A stretch of DNA of 64,000 bases. It comes from Eonycteris spelaea (taxonomy: Eukaryota; Chordata; Mammalia; Chiroptera; Pteropodidae). The notes below the pieces were generated by a model, which was not told the origin of the DNA, made no database searches, and saw only the letters and a list, made by a program, of their open reading frames with translations. Position 1 is the stretch's first letter. Each line of letters begins with the position of its first letter. Positions 12,398-25,879 of the stretch are shown here, in pieces. The position numbers and the translations under genes were made by a program. The DNA lies in NCBI GenBank assembly GCA_003508835.1, contig PUFA01000062.1, positions 1,092,001 to 1,156,000 of the forward strand, written 5' to 3'.

Positions 12398-14054
12398 CAG
12401 TTCATGTTTAATATTGTTGTAAATTCATTTTTAACACTTCCACTGGCCTACACCATGATAAATTAATGCCTGAGTTATGGCAAACTCTCCTGATTTGCCT
12501 CCTTACTTTCAGCTTGTTTTCCCTCTAACCTTTTTTGCATTTTATTGTTCAAATGTCATAGTTGGAGAAAATGAAGAGCAACTCATGGAGGAGAGTAAAA
12601 AGATGGGTACTTAAGTTTGCACAGGATTTTGATGGATGGCAATGGCTAAGAAGTTTCCAAGGAAAGAGCAAAAATGTGGAGGTGAAAACACAGGGAAAGA
12701 CATGCTCCAGGTCTGCAGTGTGTACCCAGACACTGCTGAAAGGTCACTACAAAGAAATAAATGAAAAGGCTGGCTTAAGAGGGGGAAACTCAATAAATGC
12801 AGGCGGGTTACAAAGACCAGACCACTAAGTGCTCTAAAAATGAGAGGAGGCGGAGAACGTCCCCCCATTGTAAGGCAGGCTGAGACTGGGAAATGGCACA
12901 GCACCCCTGGGGACAGAGACCAAACAGTGATAAATCTAGAAGGTGGAAAAATATTTATACTTTATTCTTTAGGCGACCCATTCTTAAATTCTAGTTTACC
13001 TAAGAATTAGAAGAGCTTATAAAAACACACCTCTAGTGAACTAATTAACTTTTTGTTGAAAAAAAAATGTTACCATTAACCCATTTTTTTTCGTAGAGAA
13101 AAATCAAGCTGCACTGTAGGAAAAAAACAAGAATTTTAAAAAGGAGACTATTTCCTTCCTCTAGAGTTCATTCAAGAGATTAAAATATAATTCCTTTGAA
13201 AAATAACAACTCATCTACATGTCTACAATAATATTTTTCACAAGTACTTACGAAATAGTAATAGAAAAAATAAATTCTCTAGAAGTCATCAAAACGTGCT
13301 TAACAAGCTAAATACTGTCATTTTAACCTCAGGAACTTGTAGTTTTTCTAATGACTCATTTATAATCTATTATGATATCCCAAGATAAATCTTGTAATTT
13401 TTAACACTGTAGAGTTGATTTCACATTTCTCTTCTAATGAAACATGATACAAACAATACAGAAAAGAAAAAACAACTCAGTGAAAACAGGCTCAAAATGA
13501 CCATTTTTCAGAGTGTAAAATTTTTCTTAAGGAAAGAAATTTTAAAGCATCCCTTGAGCCTGTAACACACAGATATCTGGGTCAAGTTTGTCATTTATCT
13601 ACCACTTTCATACAATGAAACGACCACAGGGCAATTCTGCCCACAGCTGAGTGAGAATGGGGGTGAGTTAGATTTCTTGGCAGGTGATAAGATATCAAGG
13701 CCGTTGAGATGTTGCCATTTTCAGTAATACAATGAAAAGTCCTTGCAGAGACATGATTGAGCAGCAGTGAGTAAAGTGGAAGAAAACTAGGGAAACAGGC
13801 AACACTGCACTCTGCCTCCTGCAAGCCCAACCTCATGCTCCTCAAGTGCACATTTAAACGCTGAAAGACCCACCCACTTGGTGCACATGACCATTGAAAC
13901 TGCACACCTGACACAGTGGCTATGACACAGATACACCCTCTGTTCACTGGCCTTGAAATCCCCATTTCCCAGTCCACCACTCCATCCCTTTTGCCAGACC
14001 GGTGACAACAGAAATCATATATCCTTTTAAGAAACACCCACCCAGGGTTTTGCT

Positions 14055-14098
14055 TTTGTTTTTGTTTTGTTTTGTTTTGTTTTGGGTTTTTTTTTTGT
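14055..14098. repeat. (GTTTT)n simple repeat
   Basis: Repeated GTTTT units followed by a T run, with no sign of a gene. Confidence 0.9.
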
Positions 14099-15374
14099 TG
14101 CCCAGATGAAACCAATCATCTGAAGAGCAAGAGAAGAATAGTAACAAGAAATAACACTGTGAATTGTTCTAAATATTTAAAAGATTTGTAACAATTCCTT
14201 TTAACATGAACTTTGCCATCTCAATTTCAAACCAAGGCTGCATCATTTTTATTTCATCAATATCTAAAAATGTGACAGGCGGTCATCTCCTCACTGCATT
14301 TGAGATGAGCTTTTAAAGGACAGGGTGAGTCCAGTTGGTCAGAGACACTAGCAATTCTCTCTCTCAAATGGGGATAACGAAACCACCAACAAACCAGCCT
14401 CATGGCATGAAAGCCTGTCTCTTTCCTGAATAGTTTTCCTATTTTGATCAAACCAGAGAAGGGCATGGGTGCTTAAAAAAAAAAAAAAAGAAACTAGGGG
14501 TCAGATTCCACCAGATACAGAGACCACAAGGTATCTACCCTAGGCACAGAAATTGTCTCAACATTCAAATTCACAAGCAAACTAAAAACAGTAGCTATGG
14601 CAGAAAATTGGCTTGTAAAAATATTCATTCTGCTACCTTGCAAACTTCAAAAAGGTGTGCTAAACCCCATTGGATGCTTTATCTGGATTGTGCAAAGTGA
14701 TACCAATTCACGCTTTTCTAAATTTCCATTACTTAGTGTTGGAGCATGTAGTGTGTGTTACTTTCTGTCTGCTTAGCATATACTCTTCTGCCCTGCAGCA
14801 CTGAAGAATCAATCTGTGAAAGGGACTCTCCGTCTCTATTCAAACCCCAAATCTCACCAGTGTTAGGCCAGCAGTAATCTCTAAATAATAGGAAAATAAT
14901 GTCAGATTATAAACTAAAAGAATGTGGTTAAGTGTTTAACAAGTGTTAAAAGAATTATAATTAAGACTATAAAATTAACTGATTTTAATTAACTAAAAAC
15001 ATGGTATATTTATTAGTCCCAACTTTTTGTTACGGGAATTTTCAAACAGAGGGAAGTTGAAAGATTAGTGCGATGAACACTCTTATATGCTCTAATTAGA
15101 TTTGACAATATATTCAGTTTTTGTTTCATCTAACTATGTATGTGTGCAAATATATTTGTAAATATAAATATATAGAGAGATAGAGGTAACATTTCAAAAA
15201 AACATTTGTAGATACAATGACACTTCACACCTAAATGTTTCAGCCTATATCGCCTAACAATAAAGATGTTCGCTTACCTAATGAGGACATGATCAAGACA
15301 GTGTCACGTCATTAAGACTCCATTGCCTAAAGAATACATTATAACCACTTTCACATAATAAAAATGTTCAAATG

Positions 15375-15780
15375 AGTTCTAACTCTAAACAACCTTCTCA
15401 GCGTCATCTCCCACAAGTCTCCTTCACATACTCTCTTCTCCATTACTCTAGCCACGTAAGATAGATTTTCCATCTGGGCATCTCAATGTTCTCTCTGCTA
15501 TCATGTCCTGCGCTGTATTTTCTCTGTGTACAAACTTTCCTCTTTCTTCAATAGCCAATGAGAAATGACATTTCATGCAAGAAGCCTCCCTTGGTTCTTC
15601 CCCAAACCCTTCCAAAGAACAGAGTAACCTCTCCTTGCTTTGCCATTCCCTACTGTGCTATCGTTTTGCAAACTTTCTTTGGTGCTAAGATAAAGGCACT
15701 TTCTTATTCATCTGTATATTGCTCATAGCATTTTTGTAGGCTGTACAAAATATTCCATAAATAATTGTTAGATATTAAGT
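15375..15780 (+). mobile_element. L2 LINE 3' portion
   Basis: AAGAAGCCTCCCTTGGTTCTT, TATCGTTTTGCAAAC and TTGCTCATAGCATTTTTGTAG followed by a CATAAATAATTGTTAGATA tail match L2. Confidence 0.75.
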
Positions 15781-15965
15781 TTTTTAAAAAAATCTCAATT
15801 TTATGTTTCAAGAAGTTAAATTATAAAAAGAATAAGTTTTATCCTATTTGAATTCTTTTCATGTTGATAATCCAACTCCCATTCTTAAAAACCAAATCAC
15901 TTGCTTAGTTTACTGTACACTTAGTATGCATAAAGCAATCTTTGAAGACTATAAAATGTACTTAC

Positions 15966-16035
15966 CTTCTCATTATTTATATAAGAGATGCTAAAGCCAT
16001 CAAATTTCACCCATCGCTTCTGAAACATGCGTTTT
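15966..16035 (-). CDS. ARAP2: ARAP2 exon 7 (PH1, beta strands 1-3)
   Basis: A 70-nt exon from acceptor TTTTATAG to donor GAAG followed by GTAAGT. It encodes KRMFQKRWVKFDGFSISYIN and NEK. Together with KLSPQG from exon 6 it forms the basic beta1-beta2 loop (K-x(n)-K-R-W) typical of phosphoinositide-binding PH domains, in keeping with the known PIP3 dependence of ARAP2. The frame is intact and ends on a codon boundary. Confidence 0.95.
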
Positions 16036-17619
16036 CTATAAAACATATGAAATTGTTATTTTACATTTAAGTAACATGAACTTGTATTTTAAATACATTT
16101 GTAATGAAACTATGTCAAGTGTATTCCAGTTTCCTGTTAAACAGTACAGAAAACAATAGGCTAAGACAATGTACAGTTCCGGCAATGGTGCACAGGAAAA
16201 CAACACTTTCTAATCAGCCGACACAGGTAGTTAAAATAATGATACTGTTGACAGTGTTGTCATCCACATTTGTAAGGTTGAGTGCAAAACAAAGTGTGGT
16301 CAGACACACTATCAGCATACTTCTTTCCCTTAATGGGGATAATCCTTTAATGAAGATAATATAAACATTCATCTCTCATTAAACTTTTAACATTGATCTT
16401 ATTTTACTTTAATTTTTGCTTTGGAGCATGAATAATAAATTGCTAAAATAAAAAAGCTTTGTCAATTGGGTTTACACAAATTATTTAATTATGATTGAAT
16501 AAACCTTACCTAAATATAGAGAATCATTTACAATCATCCAAAATTCATTGCAACATTAACCTTTTTTGAAAAAGAATCACATGAAAGGCAAATGTCATTT
16601 AAGATGGTTACTGTCATGAGAAACAAAGCAAAATAATGTACTCACATATTTTCTGTTTAGGCCTAAAAGAGTAAAAATCTTTTTCTGGCTATATAAGGAA
16701 AAAGTAAAGAACCATTTCTACTTGAGGGTTTTTTGTTGTTGTTTTGGTTTGGTTTGGTTTTTCAGAGGGGTGGAGGTGGAAGGGGGGGGTCTGTTTCTAT
16801 TCTCTTCCCTGAAGACAATCCTAAAGGTTTTGGATATCCTCTTGTCTAAGTGGCTCTCAGTGTGGATTGATACAGTCGAGATACCTTTAGCCTTTAACAC
16901 AGACAAGATATAAAAACTAAGTTTTTTAAGTCATTTCTAAACAAATACATAAAAAACAACCATGTCTATCTTTTCCTTTTGCTGTGTCCTAACATGTTGA
17001 AAACAAGGAACTGGCATAATAACTTTCTGAGATAGAGAAAGGACTTCAGGAAGTGTAGAGAATTTGTCTGCCAGGCTTTTTCCTGAGCAGCACAGTTATT
17101 ACTCAGCAAAATGCAGAGGGCCTCCCATTAAGCACTGAATTGTGAAATAATAACATGTAGACTTTAAAATCACATAGCCACAACCTACTACCCAGCCCCC
17201 TCTCCACCTTTCCGCTTCTTTTTAACTTCTCTTGGTCTGCAAAGTGTTTTCTTAATACTGCAATACATGACCGTGTTACAGATATCTGGTTTTCATTTCT
17301 TTCACGAATCCAAGGGTTCCTCAAATTCCCAGCAGTAAAATTAAAAGGTGAAGAAATACTATCAAACACACAATACTACTCTGAACAAAATCAGTTCACA
17401 CACATTTCATGTTGATCTTGTCAAATTTAAAGGCAGGTAAATACACGTCTTCCCACACAATCTCAATGGCAATTCTATAAACCAAGATTTGGTTTGGGCC
17501 CCAGGGCCCTACATTATGAATGGTAGTAAAATAGCTCTGTAACATACAACTTTCCATGTTATTATAAAAATAATCAACATCTATGTGTAGATAAATTCCT
17601 TAGGACCCTCCATTATCTC

Positions 17620-17935
17620 TGTATTCCCCTTGTCAATTATTCCTAATCTTTAAGAGTTCTACCTAAACCACCTCCAGACATTTCTTCTCTAATGAGCCAA
17701 TCCAAACAGAATACAAAATTATTCTCTCTCAAAGCACCCTCCCCTTTCCTCATAGCTGTTAACACAATTTCCAATTATACACATCTGTGTACATGCGTAA
17801 TGTCTGTCTCCCACACCAGCCCTTATGCTTTACAAGGACAAAGTCCAAGAACATAATTCTCTACTCCATGAGCAGCAACTAGCACAGAGACAAAAGGGCA
17901 GTAAAAAATAATTCCTTGAATGAATGAGTGACATG
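17620..17935 (+). mobile_element. L2 LINE 3' end (first of two in tandem)
   Basis: TGTCTGTCTCCCACACCAGC, GCAACTAGCACAGAGACA and CCTTGAATGAATGAGTGA are L2 terminus phrases; a second L2 begins at once. Confidence 0.8.
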
Positions 17936-17939
17936 ATTG

Positions 17940-18240
17940 TGAGTGGCTGGCTCCTTTTCCTTGGGTTCTCAAATGTCATTCCCTCCAAGTAGCCCTCTCT
18001 GACTCCCACATAGATCCTTCGAGTCCCCTGGGTCTCTTGCTCTATCTCATTACTTAATCACACTTCGTAGATTTTGTAATTATATATTTGTTTTGTTTCA
18101 TTCATCTCCCATGCTAGATGTTGAGTTACTTGAATGTAGAAACCCTTTTTTTTGTTTCTCATAGTAAAACCAGTGACTGCCAGTTTCTAGTATATAAAAT
18201 GTGCTTAATACATATTTAATGAATGAGCAAATGAGTGAAT
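17940..18240 (+). mobile_element. L2 LINE 3' end (second of two in tandem)
   Basis: CTCAAATGTCATTCCCTCCA, AGTAGCCCTCTCTGACTCCC and a final TTTAATGAATGAGCAAATGA match L2. Confidence 0.8.
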
Positions 18241-19185
18241 ATATTTTCACTGAAAATATAAATTTGCATTTTATATGTACAGAAAATAAATACTAATAAA
18301 ACACTTCACTTTTAACTTCATTTTTGCTTTTTTCAAATATTACAGATCAGATTTTTATGTGACCATATAAAAGCTTTATAAAACTACCTCATTAAAGAAA
18401 AATTAGAGCCTACAGAAAACCTGAAAAATTAATCATTAATTTCCATTTAATTTTAAAATACATTTTAAATGTTTTAAAATTATATTCTTTACAATTTACT
18501 CATGTTATTTTTCTATTTAAAATGCAAATTAATCAACTTAAAAGGTGTCTCTAAAACTAAATCTACATAAACAATATTTTGCTCACTAGATGTGTCAACA
18601 TTCAATTAGCTATATTTTCTCCATGTGAACTTCAATACCAAATTCTAATAATTGGCTAATTTAAAAAATGTACATTTAGATCATTTCTCACATTATTCCC
18701 CTTTCTACCAAATAAAAAATTGGATTTAATATTGGTAAACCCTATAAATTAATCAAAATTTCAACTAAAATATTAAAAAGCTTGAGAAAGATGTATTTCT
18801 AAATGTAAATGTACAGCTTTAGCTAATAAATACTGGTGAATATTAAATTTTTAAGAATCACCTTTTTTGTGCAAGAGTCAAATCTCTCTCTTGTGTATTT
18901 AACAAGTCCACTAGATTTCAAGCAACTAATTCCACTAGAATTATGTAAAATTAATCTACTACACACAATTAGAGGTTGCTAAAATACTTTACACATTTTC
19001 TCTTAGTTATGCCTTTCCCTTAAATATCTTTTAACAGCTAAATTTTTTTAGTAAATGTTAAGAAAAAAAAAAACAAAGTATGAAATATAATGTCGCCCTA
19101 GCCTATGTTCCTACTATCACATGACAGGAATTAGACCTGAAGAGATTTTAAACCCTTAGTCAATTAATTTATTTGGCACAATAAT
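18241..19185. other. Extremely AT-rich block
   Basis: Long runs of A/T with few G or C and many TTTAAAA and AATTAAT motifs. No repeat family or exon was recognised. A matrix-attachment role is possible but untested. Confidence 0.6.
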
Positions 19186-19189
19186 CTTG

Positions 19190-19425
19190 GTAATAAAAAC
19201 AACAAACACTTATACAGTGCTGTGTTCTAGGCACTGCTACAAGCTATTACAAATATTCATTGATTTAATCCTCCAAATAACCATATAAGTAACAGTATTC
19301 CCATTTTACAGATGAAGGCATAGAGGCACTGGTAGGTTTAATAATTTGCCTACATCACACAACCAGTAAAGAGCGTACCTGGGAGTCAAATCCAGGCAGC
19401 CTGTGCTCTTAACCATGGGCAAACC
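19190..19425 (-). repeat. MIR SINE
   Basis: Reverse-oriented MIR: TGTTCTAGGCACTGCTACAA, CCATTTTACAGATGAAGGCA, ATCACACAACCAGTAAAG and GCTCTTAACCATG. Confidence 0.88.
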
Positions 19426-20779
19426 TGACTCTAGCACATTTTACAGCAAAGCCTTCTGGGCGTCCCTTTAGGCAACAATAACATTTGACCTCTACCTATT
19501 TTATATGAGTTCAATTTTGCAAAGTGCTTCAGAATTCCTTTAGGAAAAAGAAGTAAAATAGACAAGAAACATATTAGCCTAAGTTTTATCCTATTTTTTT
19601 TTAGGGTTCTAAAGGGAAACATTTCTTTAAGAAGCTTTTTAAGAATAGTTTATGACTTGTGCAGTGTTATTGAATGGATTTCTACAAACTCTTCCCTTGA
19701 GCCGAGGTAGGCCAGGTGGTCTAAATTTTCAATTGCTTTCATAAATACAGCTTTACCACCTGGTGTCAGTTTCTGTTGTCCCAAAATTGTGTATCTTAAA
19801 AAATTCTTTTTAACAACAGTGTATATACAAACAATTAAATCTCTATTTATAAAGTGTTAACACAAAGGCACTTCTGTTTAATGTCATTCCTAAGTGCCAG
19901 AAGGATTTTTTTTAAGTATATCTGATAGCTTTAGAAAAACTCCCCAAATCAAACAAGCATGCTACCAATGATGGTTAAGGTGGCAGAGGCTACCAAGTTG
20001 TCATTTTTAAATATCGAACAACTGGAATGAATCTCAATGGCACTAAGTCAAATTTATGGCTTAATAAACCATGGTACTTAAATTATCACAAACATACATG
20101 TTAATCATTCTAAACAATATATAAGAAAAAATATATCAATATGTTTTTCCAGATTCATCTCCTTGTTTACATATCCTGAAGTATTATATGCATATTTTAT
20201 CATTCTCTGCCCTAACCCTAGAACAATACTTTTTAAACTACAATTTCCAAAAGTGTAGATTTTCATCTAACCGCTCATTTTTCATTTAGCTAATTATTTT
20301 ACCTAATTACTCTTTTAAGTATGACACTTAAAATATTAGTTATGAAGTATTTTATAGATACAGTTCCAAGAAATTATTGTATTTCTATAAAATTCCAGCA
20401 TGTTTCTATTCAAAAATGCATTTCCTCCCTTTTAAACAAACCAAAATGAGAGCTTCCAAGATTATATGAACCAAAATGTGTTTGGAGTAAAAAAAAAAAA
20501 AAAAAAAAAAATTCTCTAAAATCCCAGCTTCCATTTGCACTATACCTAACACTTTAAATGAGAAAAACATATTATTTAACATAAAATTCCAGATGCTAAA
20601 AAGATGTTTTAAAGTCAATGATAAAGCACGAATTTTTATGTGTAACAACCAATTTTTACAAAGAGCTTAGTGCTTACATGATATATGAAAAAGTCATGTT
20701 AAAAGACTCACTTCTATTGTGTGGAGTCATACTCTGTTAAAAAAAGAAAAAAATCCAACATGAAACCAGCTTCTAGTCA

Positions 20780-22890
20780 AGATGATCAATTAAAAGCTTT
20801 CATCTATCATTACTTTTCCCCAAACTTCAAAGGATTAAAAAACAAATAAAAACAAATACCTACAAACCAACGCTGAAGACAGGAACAATATTTAGAAATC
20901 GGAAAAGCAGAAGGAAGGAAAGGAAGTGACTTAGGGGGCTTCAGAGAGCCAATTGCTAAGCCTGAAATCCATCGCATTGAGAGGAAAACCAATTCACCCA
21001 CAAAATCTCAGAAAGTCTCAGGAGAAGGAGGCACTAATTAATTCTGGAAGTTACTATGAAGGACAGAGGGTTGCTAAGGACACGAAGATTTGTTGAAAGG
21101 CAATTTAAGAGATAAACTTGTATCCTCATCACTCCATCCCAGAATCCCTTTCTCACTTCACACAGCTGGAAGACTGCCCCTCTTCCTCCTCAAAAGAAGA
21201 GTAACATTTCTCACTGAAGAAGATCAAACAGGTGCTCTCTGGACTGGAAGTCTCAGACATGGCTAACAGTAGGGGACAATATTAAGAATAGGAGAATTAA
21301 ATGAAAAGTCTGTGTTGTAAATATTTACACTCCAAGTCCACTTTCCTTACTAAGCTCCCAAAAAACTTTTTACCAATCTTATCACTCTCATAAAGAGGAT
21401 TCTTTTAAAAGATATTGGCATGAGAAGTCTCCAAGGAAACATATTAGGAAAGGTCTAGCAAGAACATCTTATGAAAAATAGCAAGACTTATCAGTCTGTT
21501 CTAATTAGCTTTGTGAGATCTCACTTTAAAAATTAACAAGACATGTGAGGAAAACATCTCAAAGGTAAAGGATGGGAAGGACCATGCCCCTCAAAAAATA
21601 TTGAAAGATAAAAGCATATTAATTTCCTCAGAGATATAAGAGAATATAATATATCCATGGAAAATTAACAGTATATTATTTTTAAACAGTCAAAAGAAAG
21701 TGTTTTCAATATTAAATATAGGATAACAAAACACAAAAGTAGGTTTTGAAATACAAACTGAAGAAACTTCCCAGAAAGGAAAAAATGGAAAAGCTACATT
21801 TTTATCAGCAGGAAGTCCAACGCTAAAGTACCAGGAATTCAGAAAGAAAAACCAGAAAATTTATCAAAGAAATAAAACAAGAAAATCTCCCAGAACTAAA
21901 AAACAGGCTCTATATAAAGGATCAAGAATCAGATTCTTAGTACCAGTTCTACAATACTAAAGATCAGGGAAGACTATGGAGTGCTGATCTGGAGATATTC
22001 TTTTCAATCAAGATTTGCAAACCATGAAAAATCATCAATAAGCATGCTTAGAAAAAAAAAAAAAGGCACCAACATGCAAGATCTCAAAAAATATACCTCC
22101 TATCCACCTTTTTTCAGGAAGCCCCAAGTAGTGAGGGTGTGGGGTGAGGGTGGTATGCAATGACATGAGATTGAGGAAAGATAAAAACACTACAGAGAGC
22201 CATAAAAAATTCCCAGGATAATGACGAAGAGAATCACAGAATGCTAATTGTGCAGCAGGCCTGGGAAACAACCGGCTCAAACTAAGTAAGTTTTCTTAGG
22301 AGGCTATAGGATGATGAAACTGACACATATTTGTATTCTGGTCACTTCACAGATGTATATTTCTGAGGAAGACTATTAGGATAAATGAGTAACTATATAC
22401 AATATTAAGCAACCAAGAAATAAATCAACAACTATTCATTCCAAGGAAAACTAAAGGTTGCCGATGAAATAAAAAAATTACAATATGCTCATAGCTCATT
22501 TACACAAAGAATATAAAACTACAGATAATACCTAACTTTTATGCAGCTCTATTAAAAGGATGATTAATAAGAACCATTGTCTATGCCAGAATGGAATGAA
22601 GAAGGAGAGACAGTAATAAAAATGAATAAATATCATATTCCCTGGTAGTACCTCAACGGTTAATTCCTAAAACTGAAAAGTGAGAATGAGTATAAAAATA
22701 TATTGAGATAGACAAAGTAAATACCAGAAGAAATTACTGAAGGAGTTGAAAGTGGCTCTCTCCTGGAAGTAGTAGCAGGGGAGAAAAAATTTGCTATGTT
22801 TTTTTTCTTTTTTTTAACAAGCCATGTAGAACTTTCTGATGCTTTAAACTTATGTACTTTTATAACCACCAAAAATTTTAATTTTGAAAG
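20780..22890 (+). mobile_element. HAL1 / L1M LINE, 5' UTR-ORF1 region
   Basis: The core at about 21,755-21,960 carries L1M/HAL1 ORF1-leader phrases in order: GAAGAAACTTCCCAGAAAGG, AGGAAGTCCAACGCTAAAGT, ATCAAAGAAATAAAACAAGA and ATCTCCCAGAACTAAAA. Flanking A-rich sequence seems to belong to the same element. It is too diverged to encode protein, and the outer limits are approximate. Confidence 0.65.
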
Positions 22891-22999
22891 TTTAATGGGA
22901 ACATATGATCTCTTTACATTACATGTGCCAAGAAAAGAACTGGCTAGAACTCACTTTCAGTAACATTATCAAAGGTCACCTGAAATAAAATGATGCTCT

Positions 23000-23215
23000 T
23001 CTTAAGAAAAAGAAAACTGAGGTTTATCGAGCCCTGATTAAGTAAAAGGCCTAATGTTACCTACTTTTCCAACTGATCCCATAGAGGAAGTCTTGACCTT
23101 ACAGTTTGATGTGGGAAATGGAGGTTCTGAGACACAGTCACACAGCAAGTAAATGACAGCTTAAAACTCTAATTTTAATCTGACTCCAACACCCTTATTT
23201 CTCTGCAGTTAGACT
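23000..23215 (-). repeat. MIR SINE
   Basis: GAGACACAGTCACACAGCAAG, TGACAGCTTAAAACTC and CTGACTCCAACACCC in the reverse MIR order. Confidence 0.65.
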
Positions 23216-24285
23216 AAAATAAATAAGCCACGTTATTTTAATAAACACTAAAACTAAAAATTTTTTCCCTCAAAGTACAAATAAAATATTGAGGCTTTTT
23301 ATTTGTTTGCAGTCTGTACAAGTGATAATTTGATACATCGCTAACTAGTTTGTCAATACTGTAAAAAGATACTTTTTATCAGAGATTTAAGATTCAACTT
23401 TAAGTTCAAAGAGGTGATGGATACATAACACTTGGGTTGGACAGAGACTTGTCAAGTTTCTGCTAATAGTTGCTTTTCACTGAAAGGCCAACCACAGGCC
23501 AGCATTCTCATGAGATTTGCATTCACACTTGTGTACCATGGCGGTAGAATGGCTTCTCTAAAGCAGTCTTAGAGACATTGAGCACTGGCTGAAAAATCAG
23601 TTACTGACAACATCACCAACTGTATAAGCTAGGATCTCCCCCTTAGTCATGGGCACGGGCTTCTCAGTAATCTGTCTCCTAACCACTGCCTTGGATTTCA
23701 CTTCTTCTTGGTATTTGACCATTGGTGTTTTGATTTTCCCTAAGGTCTCTGTTCAACTTGAACTTGAAATTCACTGGCAGTGTCTCTTCCTGATCCTAAA
23801 GCCCAACCTTGCATCTGCTATAAAATAACTCCAACTAACATCTACTGTCCATCTCACAGACTTCAGGACCTCCAGAAATTGCCTACGTTAGTACTCTTTC
23901 ACTCCCTCTAGCCGGAAAAGTATTTAATCTAAAAATGCCAGTTCAAAATGTATCCATTTTCCAAAAAGCAACTGAACTGTGTGGCTACTTCTCCCTATAA
24001 AGTCTATCAAGAAATGTTTTCTCAACCCCTCTGTAACCTCATGATTCTGTACTCTGTGAACCTGTCTTTTGCCTTTATTTTTATTTTCATATATTTTTGT
24101 TCTAAATGGAAAATACAAAAAAGAAACACACATCTCATTTATCTTTGTTCTTCTCCATAAATTCTTAAGTATATTTTTACTTAAATGGCTGAATTAGCCT
24201 CACATGTTCAGCTTCTGCTGCTGTCTCAGGCTCACATTATCACACAATGCTTCTCCATGATTAAAAATTAATACTATTTTTTAAA

Positions 24286-24345
24286 GAGAATTTAGTTGAC
24301 TGCTTCTTGGCCTTTTGGCTAAGATCAAGTGGAGAATTCAGTTGA
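24286..24345 (+). pseudogene. RNU2 fragment: U2 snRNA 5'-end retro-fragment with target-site duplications
   Basis: Bases 24,299-24,331 match the first 33 nt of U2 snRNA with three mismatches (core GGCCTTTTGGCTAAGATCAA). The rest of U2 is absent. GAGAATTTAGTTGA at 24,286-24,299 and GAGAATTCAGTTGA at 24,332-24,345 flank it as a 14-bp target-site duplication with one mismatch. There is no poly(A) and no snRNA promoter, so it is a dead 3'-truncated insertion. Confidence 0.88.
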
Positions 24346-25384
24346 GTAAGAAATAAAAGTCCTAAAACATCTTGTCAAGTAAAATATTAACTCAAGATAC
24401 ACTGTATTTTTAAAAATACACTCCGTGCTGAACAAACATCTTTCTAAAACAGAAAGTTGAAGTCAAAAGAGTTTTCTTATTGCAGATATTCTTGGCTATT
24501 TCAATATATGCATCTTCTGGAATAGGTGCAACACACTGAAGCACGTTTTCTTTTAAAACAACTCACAGGATTCCTCTGAGTTATATATTTGGAAAATTCT
24601 GGAATAAATTATATCCAGTCTTTCATATTTGCACCTAGTCACATTTGCTGAAAAGCTTGAGTTTATTAGCTACAGCTAGAAAAGGGCCAGGGGAGAGACT
24701 TGTCTTTAATCCATAAAGCCCAGTGAGTTTTGTAAAACAGGTACCATTTATTAAGTTTTTCATCTGTTTGACCTACTTGAAATACTAATAAAAGACCCAA
24801 GTTCAACATTTTATCAAGTTTCTTCCACACAATTTTGTAAACCAATTGTATCAGGCAATATTATAATTAGATCATTCAAATATTTAAATAAATCCCATAC
24901 TTTAAACTCAACAGGAAATGTTTCAATATTTGGTTGCATAATGTTACACAATTATTTTCTTACTAAGTATTGGGCGATTTTCACATGTTCTTCATTAATT
25001 CAGAACTGGCATTTCCATTTCAAAAGCAAACAGATAGTCAATCATGTGAAATAAATCCAGATTACAAATTTGATTATTTTGTTTAATGTCACTCATGACT
25101 GAGGACAGTTTTAAACAGTATGTGGAGGATAAAACTGAGTTGAGTGCAGTGATTTGTTTTTAAACTGTGTTCTGACAATACTTGTGTCTCTAAGAAGGAA
25201 ACAGAATTATAACAAGAACACTGAGAGTCCACTGATCTGTTAAAGTATACCAGCACTATCAATGACACCTGCAGATTTTCACCCAATATAGTGTTTAGAG
25301 TTCAGTTTTACAAGATCCCTTTAAAAAAGGAAACTAGCTGTTTTAGGAGAATTTAAAGGAAAAAATATGGTTAATGTTAGTATT

Positions 25385-25760
25385 TTTTTTTTACCCATTC
25401 ATTCAAAAGCAAACACTAAGAACATCTACCACATGCCAGGCAGTGTTATAGCTACTGATGCCACAGGAAACAAAAGCCAATACAGATGCTGTCCCCATGG
25501 AGCACACACAAAATAAAGAAATCATCTAGTATATGAGTCCCGGAGAGAAAAATTAAGGGAGTGATGGGGTGGTATGAGAGAGGCAGAGATAATTTTAAAT
25601 TTAGTGTCCAAGACCTCAATGCAAAGGAGACATTACAGCAATTACCTGAGGGAAATAATGTATAAGTCATGTTGCTCTCAGCTGAGAGAGCATCCCAGGC
25701 AGAAAGAAGTGCAAGCGTCCCCGAAGAGGGCTCTGGCTCCTTATTCCTTCTATATTTAAG
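25385..25760 (-). mobile_element. L2 LINE 3' portion
   Basis: CATTCATTCAAAAGC, ACATGCCAGGCAGTGTTATA, CCCCATGGAGC, GAGAGCATCCCAGGCAGAAA and GTGCAAGCGTCCCCGA run in reverse L2 order. Confidence 0.85.
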
Positions 25761-25879
25761 AAAATAATAGGAAGCGGTTTCCTTATTTGGGGATTGTTCA
25801 GGTTGTAATTTTCTATTTGGGGTCCAGGGGAGATGGAGGAAGGTGGTATAAGGTTTGAGCCAACGATCTCATCTGTCTT

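Larger units (their letters stand above)
10217..15965 (-). other. ARAP2 intron 7
   Basis: About 5.7 kb. It holds two L2 3' ends (about 11.64-12.35 and 15.38-15.78 kb), an inverted duplication of the first L2 tail, and a GTTTT-type repeat at 14,055-14,098. The stretch 12.5-14.5 kb is less AT-rich than its surroundings but I could not assign it. Confidence 0.75.

Noticed and set aside
13591..14115. 174-codon minus-strand frame
   Set aside because: Begins in a GTTTT simple repeat (Lys/Gln-rich start) and shows no domain; likely chance.
24299..24331. Functional U2 snRNA gene
   Set aside because: Only the first 33 nt is present, with target-site duplications and no snRNA promoter elements.
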